The notes under the pieces are model-generated. The model was not told where the DNA came from. It saw nothing but the letters and a program-made list of their open reading frames with translations, and made no database searches. From CAMPJU01 sp046566095 (lineage in GTDB: Bacteria; Pseudomonadota; Gammaproteobacteria; Xanthomonadales; Xanthomonadaceae), in contig JBKHXI010000046.1 of NCBI GenBank assembly GCA_046566095.1, forward strand, positions 1 through 8,293: a DNA stretch of 8,293 bases, written 5' to 3'. The position numbers were made by a program, and so were the translations under genes. Every line of letters begins with the position of its first letter. Position 1 is the stretch's first letter. Positions 6,500-8,293 of the stretch are shown piece after piece.

Positions 6500-7420
6500 G
6501 TGTCCTCCAGCCCGCCCCGCCTGACCGGCAGCATCACCGCGCTCGCGACCCCGTTCGACGCCGACGGCAAGGTCGACGAGCCGGCCTGGAAGCGGCTGAT
6601 CGACCGCCAGCTGGCCGCCGGCACCCAGGCGCTGGTGGTGGCCGGTTCGACCGGAGAGGCGGCGGCGCTGTTCGACATCGAGTTCGACCTGCTGCTGCGC
6701 ACCGCGGTCGAGCAGGCCGGCGGCCGCGTCCCGGTGCTGGCCGGGACCGGGCTGTCGAACACCGCCAAGACCATCGAGCGGACCCGCCGCGCCGCCGCGC
6801 TGGGCGCCGATGCCGCGCTGGTGGTGACGCCGCCCTACGTCCGCCCGACCCAGGCCGGGCTGCTGGCCCATTACCGGGCGGTGGCCGACGACGGCGCGCT
6901 GCCGGTGGTCCTGTACAACGTGCCCGGCCGCACCGGCTGCGACCTGCTGCCCGACACCGTCGCCGAACTGGCCGCGCATCCGCGCATCGTCGCGGTCAAG
7001 GAGGCGGTCGCCGACGCCGGCCGCATCCGCGCCCTGGTCGCGCTGCGCCAGGACGGCTTCGCCGTGCTCAGCGGCGACGACCCCAGCGCCTGCCGGTCGA
7101 TGCTCGACGGCGCCGACGGCGTGGTCTCGGTCGCCTCGAACGTGCTGCCCGCGGCCTTCCGCCGCCTCTGCGACCTGGCCCGGGCCGGCCGCGGCAGGGA
7201 AGCCGCGGCGCTGGACGCGCGGCTGCAGCCGGTCTGCGGATTCCTCGGCGTGGAGCCGAACCCGATCCCGGTGAAGGCGATCCTGTCGCGCCAGGGGCTG
7301 GGCCAGGGCCTGCGCCTGCCGCTGCTGCCGCTTTCGGCCGAACACCAGCGCGCGGCCGATGCCATGGCCGCAGAAATCGACGCCATCGAGCGCGACTGCC
7401 TGCAAGACCGCGCGGCCTGA
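6500..7420 (+). CDS. dapA: 4-hydroxy-tetrahydrodipicolinate synthase DapA
   Basis: DapA is a 306-residue cytoplasmic enzyme that condenses pyruvate with aspartate semialdehyde. This is the first committed step to diaminopimelate (cell wall) and lysine. It is a TIM barrel of the NAL/DHDPS family. The opening is LTGSITALATPF. The pyruvate-binding loop VAGSTGEAA (Ser50-Thr51) stands where E. coli has two threonines. VTPPYVRPTQ carries Tyr113. YNVPGRTGCDLLP carries Tyr139 and Arg144. AVKEAVAD carries Lys167, the Schiff-base lysine. SGDDPSA and FLGVEPNPIPVKAIL complete the pattern. The GTG at 6500 gives the family-typical N-terminus; the frame runs open upstream to 6287 but that part is not DapA-like. 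The gene is followed after 32 bases by the BamC-like lipoprotein, the E. coli order. Confidence 0.96.
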   Translation: MSSSPPRLTGSITALATPFDADGKVDEPAWKRLIDRQLAAGTQALVVAGSTGEAAALFDIEFDLLLRTAVEQAGGRVPVLAGTGLSNTAKTIERTRRAAALGADAALVVTPPYVRPTQAGLLAHYRAVADDGALPVVLYNVPGRTGCDLLPDTVAELAAHPRIVAVKEAVADAGRIRALVALRQDGFAVLSGDDPSACRSMLDGADGVVSVASNVLPAAFRRLCDLARAGRGREAAALDARLQPVCGFLGVEPNPIPVKAILSRQGLGQGLRLPLLPLSAEHQRAADAMAAEIDAIERDCLQDRAA

Positions 7421-7452
7421 ACGCCGCCCCCCGATCCGCAACGGAGACCGCA

Positions 7453-7980
7453 ATGCACCTTCCCCTGCCGACCGCATCCACCCTCAAGCCGCTGGTCGCG
7501 GCCATGCTCGCCGTCGCCGTGCTCGGCGCCTCCGCCTGCAGCTGGTTCCGCAAGGACGCCGGCGTCTACCGGATGAGCGCCGAGAGCCGCCCGCTGGAGG
7601 TGCCGCCGGACCTGGACCTGCCCGACACCACGGGCGCGATGGCACCGACCCAGCCGCAGCCGGTGCTGCGGTCGCAGGTGGGCGCGTCGGCGGCCGCGGC
7701 CGCACCCGCCGGGGTCGGCTTCGCGGTCGCCGGCAGCCGCGACGAGGTCTATGCGCGGGTCGGCGCCGCGCTCGAGGCGATCGAGGGCGTCACCATCGCC
7801 AGCCGTGCGCAGCTGCTCGGGTCTTACGACGTCAGCTACCGCGGCAGCGCCTTCCTGGTGCGGGTCACGCCGGCGCAGGACGGCAGCTACGTCTCGGCGG
7901 TGGATCCGCGCGGGGTGCCGGCCACGGGCGAGGCGCCGGCGGCGCTGGTGGCGCAGTTGCGCGCGGCGCTGGGCCAGTAA
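7453..7980 (+). CDS. bamC: short BamC-like (NlpB/DapX) outer-membrane lipoprotein
   Basis: This is a 175-residue lipoprotein. The ATG at 7453 has GGAG 6-7 bases upstream. A hydrophobic signal (about 11-28) ends in ASAC, so Cys29 should be lipidated. BamC is part of the BAM complex that folds outer-membrane proteins. Its N-terminal extended segment binds BamD. The segment YRMSAESRPLEVPPDLDLP (39-57) has the form of that conserved BamC lasso. An Ala/Pro-rich linker (about 61-88) and one C-terminal domain follow, at about 90-175, with a likely helix-three strands-helix order. E. coli BamC is about twice as long and has two such helix-grip domains, so one appears to be missing here. Position right after dapA is the strongest support, because E. 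coli has the same pair. The function is inferred. Confidence 0.78.
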   Translation: MHLPLPTASTLKPLVAAMLAVAVLGASACSWFRKDAGVYRMSAESRPLEVPPDLDLPDTTGAMAPTQPQPVLRSQVGASAAAAAPAGVGFAVAGSRDEVYARVGAALEAIEGVTIASRAQLLGSYDVSYRGSAFLVRVTPAQDGSYVSAVDPRGVPATGEAPAALVAQLRAALGQ

Positions 7981-8003
7981 GCGGCGGACGCGCGGCATCG
8001 GCG

Positions 8004-8035
8004 GGGAAACGGGCGCACCGGGACGCCCGGTTCCC
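8004..8035 (+). terminator. hairpin terminator candidate after dapA-bamC
   Basis: Arms GGGAAACGGGCG (8004-8015) and CGCCCGGTTCCC (8024-8035) pair at 11 of 12 positions around an 8-base loop, starting 23 bases after the bamC stop. There is no T run on the plus strand. On the minus strand the stem ends in TTTCCC. It may serve both this operon and the converging fdxA gene. Confidence 0.5.
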
Positions 8036-8053
8036 GGCGGTTACGCCAGCGGC

Positions 8054-8085
8054 GACGCCAGCCTTCTCTGACGCCAGCCTTCTCT
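8054..8085. repeat. 16-bp perfect tandem duplication
   Basis: The unit GACGCCAGCCTTCTCT occurs twice head to tail (8054-8069 and 8070-8085) with no difference. A partial echo, ACGCCAGCGGC, precedes it at 8043-8053. It is non-coding and lies between the two convergent operons. This looks like a recent slippage duplication. Confidence 0.9.
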
Positions 8086-8087
8086 CC

Positions 8088-8104
8088 GTAGCCGCTGCAG
8101 CGGC
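8088..8104 (+). repeat. GTAG-headed palindrome
   Basis: GTAG (8088-8091) leads directly into the perfect 14-bp palindrome GCCGCTGCAGCGGC (8091-8104). It has the layout of the REP-like units elsewhere in this window. It lies 19 bases beyond the stop of fdxA on the minus strand, so it may also take part in ending that transcript. Confidence 0.5.
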
Positions 8105-8123
8105 CTCGTGTCCTGCTGTCGCG

Positions 8124-8293
8124 TCAGCGCTCGAGCAGCGGCAGCTTGTCCGGCACGCCTTCCCACTCCTTGGCGTCCGGCAGCCCGTCCTTGCGGGCGG
8201 TGATCACCGGCCATTCCTTCGACAGCTCGGCGTTGAGCCGGACGAAGACCTCCTGCCCGGCGGGCACGTCCTCTTCCGGGTAGATCGCGTTGA
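8124..8293 (-). CDS. fdxA: 7Fe ferredoxin FdxA, C-terminal part (cut by the window edge)
   Basis: The last 55 codons and the TGA stop are present and the 5' part lies beyond the window. The peptide begins NAIYPEEDVP and goes on FVRLNAELSKEWPVIT, RKDGLPDAKEW and ends PLLER. This is the conserved C-terminal extension of 7Fe (3Fe-4S plus 4Fe-4S) ferredoxins such as FdxA, a small cytoplasmic electron carrier. The NAIYPE segment normally follows the last cluster cysteine (CPVxAI), so all cluster ligands lie just outside the window. The full protein should be about 107 residues. The gene converges on dapA-bamC. Confidence 0.9.
   Translation of the reverse strand, partial: NAIYPEEDVPAGQEVFVRLNAELSKEWPVITARKDGLPDAKEWEGVPDKLPLLER

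Noticed and set aside
5641..7980. Very long plus-strand frame of 779 codons that ends with the BamC-like protein, considered as a fusion
   Set aside because: Its first two thirds are antisense to gcvR or out of frame with dapA. Only the part from 7453, with its own Shine-Dalgarno and lipobox, is real.

Overview
The window is a GC-rich (roughly 70% by eye) stretch of core bacterial chromosome. It most likely comes from a gammaproteobacterium of the Xanthomonadaceae/Lysobacteraceae group. Four things point there: the block bamC-dapA / gcvR-bcp, which matches the arrangement known from E. coli; a Bcp peroxiredoxin whose cysteines fall at 48 and 84, as in the Xanthomonas enzyme; intergenic palindromes headed by GTAG, as in Stenotrophomonas/Xanthomonas REP families; and strong GC bias at third codon positions. 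The genus cannot be fixed from the sequence alone.

Layout. A tRNA-Arg(ACG) gene (minus, 12-88) with a clear sigma-70 promoter sits at the left end. A lipoprotein lytic transglycosylase (plus, 344-1705) follows after a gene-free leader. It converges on a minus-strand series which, in order of transcription, runs gcvR (6297-5737), bcp (5717-5235), a PIN-PhoH ATPase (5155-3749), thiD (3594-2779) and an alpha/beta hydrolase (2768-1893). gcvR and dapA (plus, 6500-7420) diverge from a shared intergenic region of about 200 bp. dapA is followed by a short BamC-like lipoprotein (7453-7980), and the 3' end of a 7Fe ferredoxin gene fdxA (minus, 8124-8293) converges on it.

How the genes fit together. 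These are housekeeping functions: cell-wall turnover (transglycosylase), lysine/diaminopimelate synthesis (DapA), outer-membrane protein assembly (BamC-like), control of glycine cleavage (GcvR), peroxide defence (Bcp), RNA processing (PIN-PhoH), thiamine salvage and synthesis (ThiD) and electron transfer (FdxA). gcvR-bcp and thiD-hydrolase are tightly spaced and probably co-transcribed pairs. The PIN-PhoH gene is set off on both sides by hairpins.

The most distinctive non-coding content is a set of short palindromes headed by GTAG in three intergenic regions (1797-1922, 3619-3726, 8088-8104). The one at 3619-3726 is a composite of a perfect 28-bp inverted repeat around an inner hairpin. Another supplies the last codons of the hydrolase gene. 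I see no CRISPR array, insertion sequence, phage gene, riboswitch or multi-gene system that looks undescribed. The interest here lies in the repeats and in a few family-level oddities.
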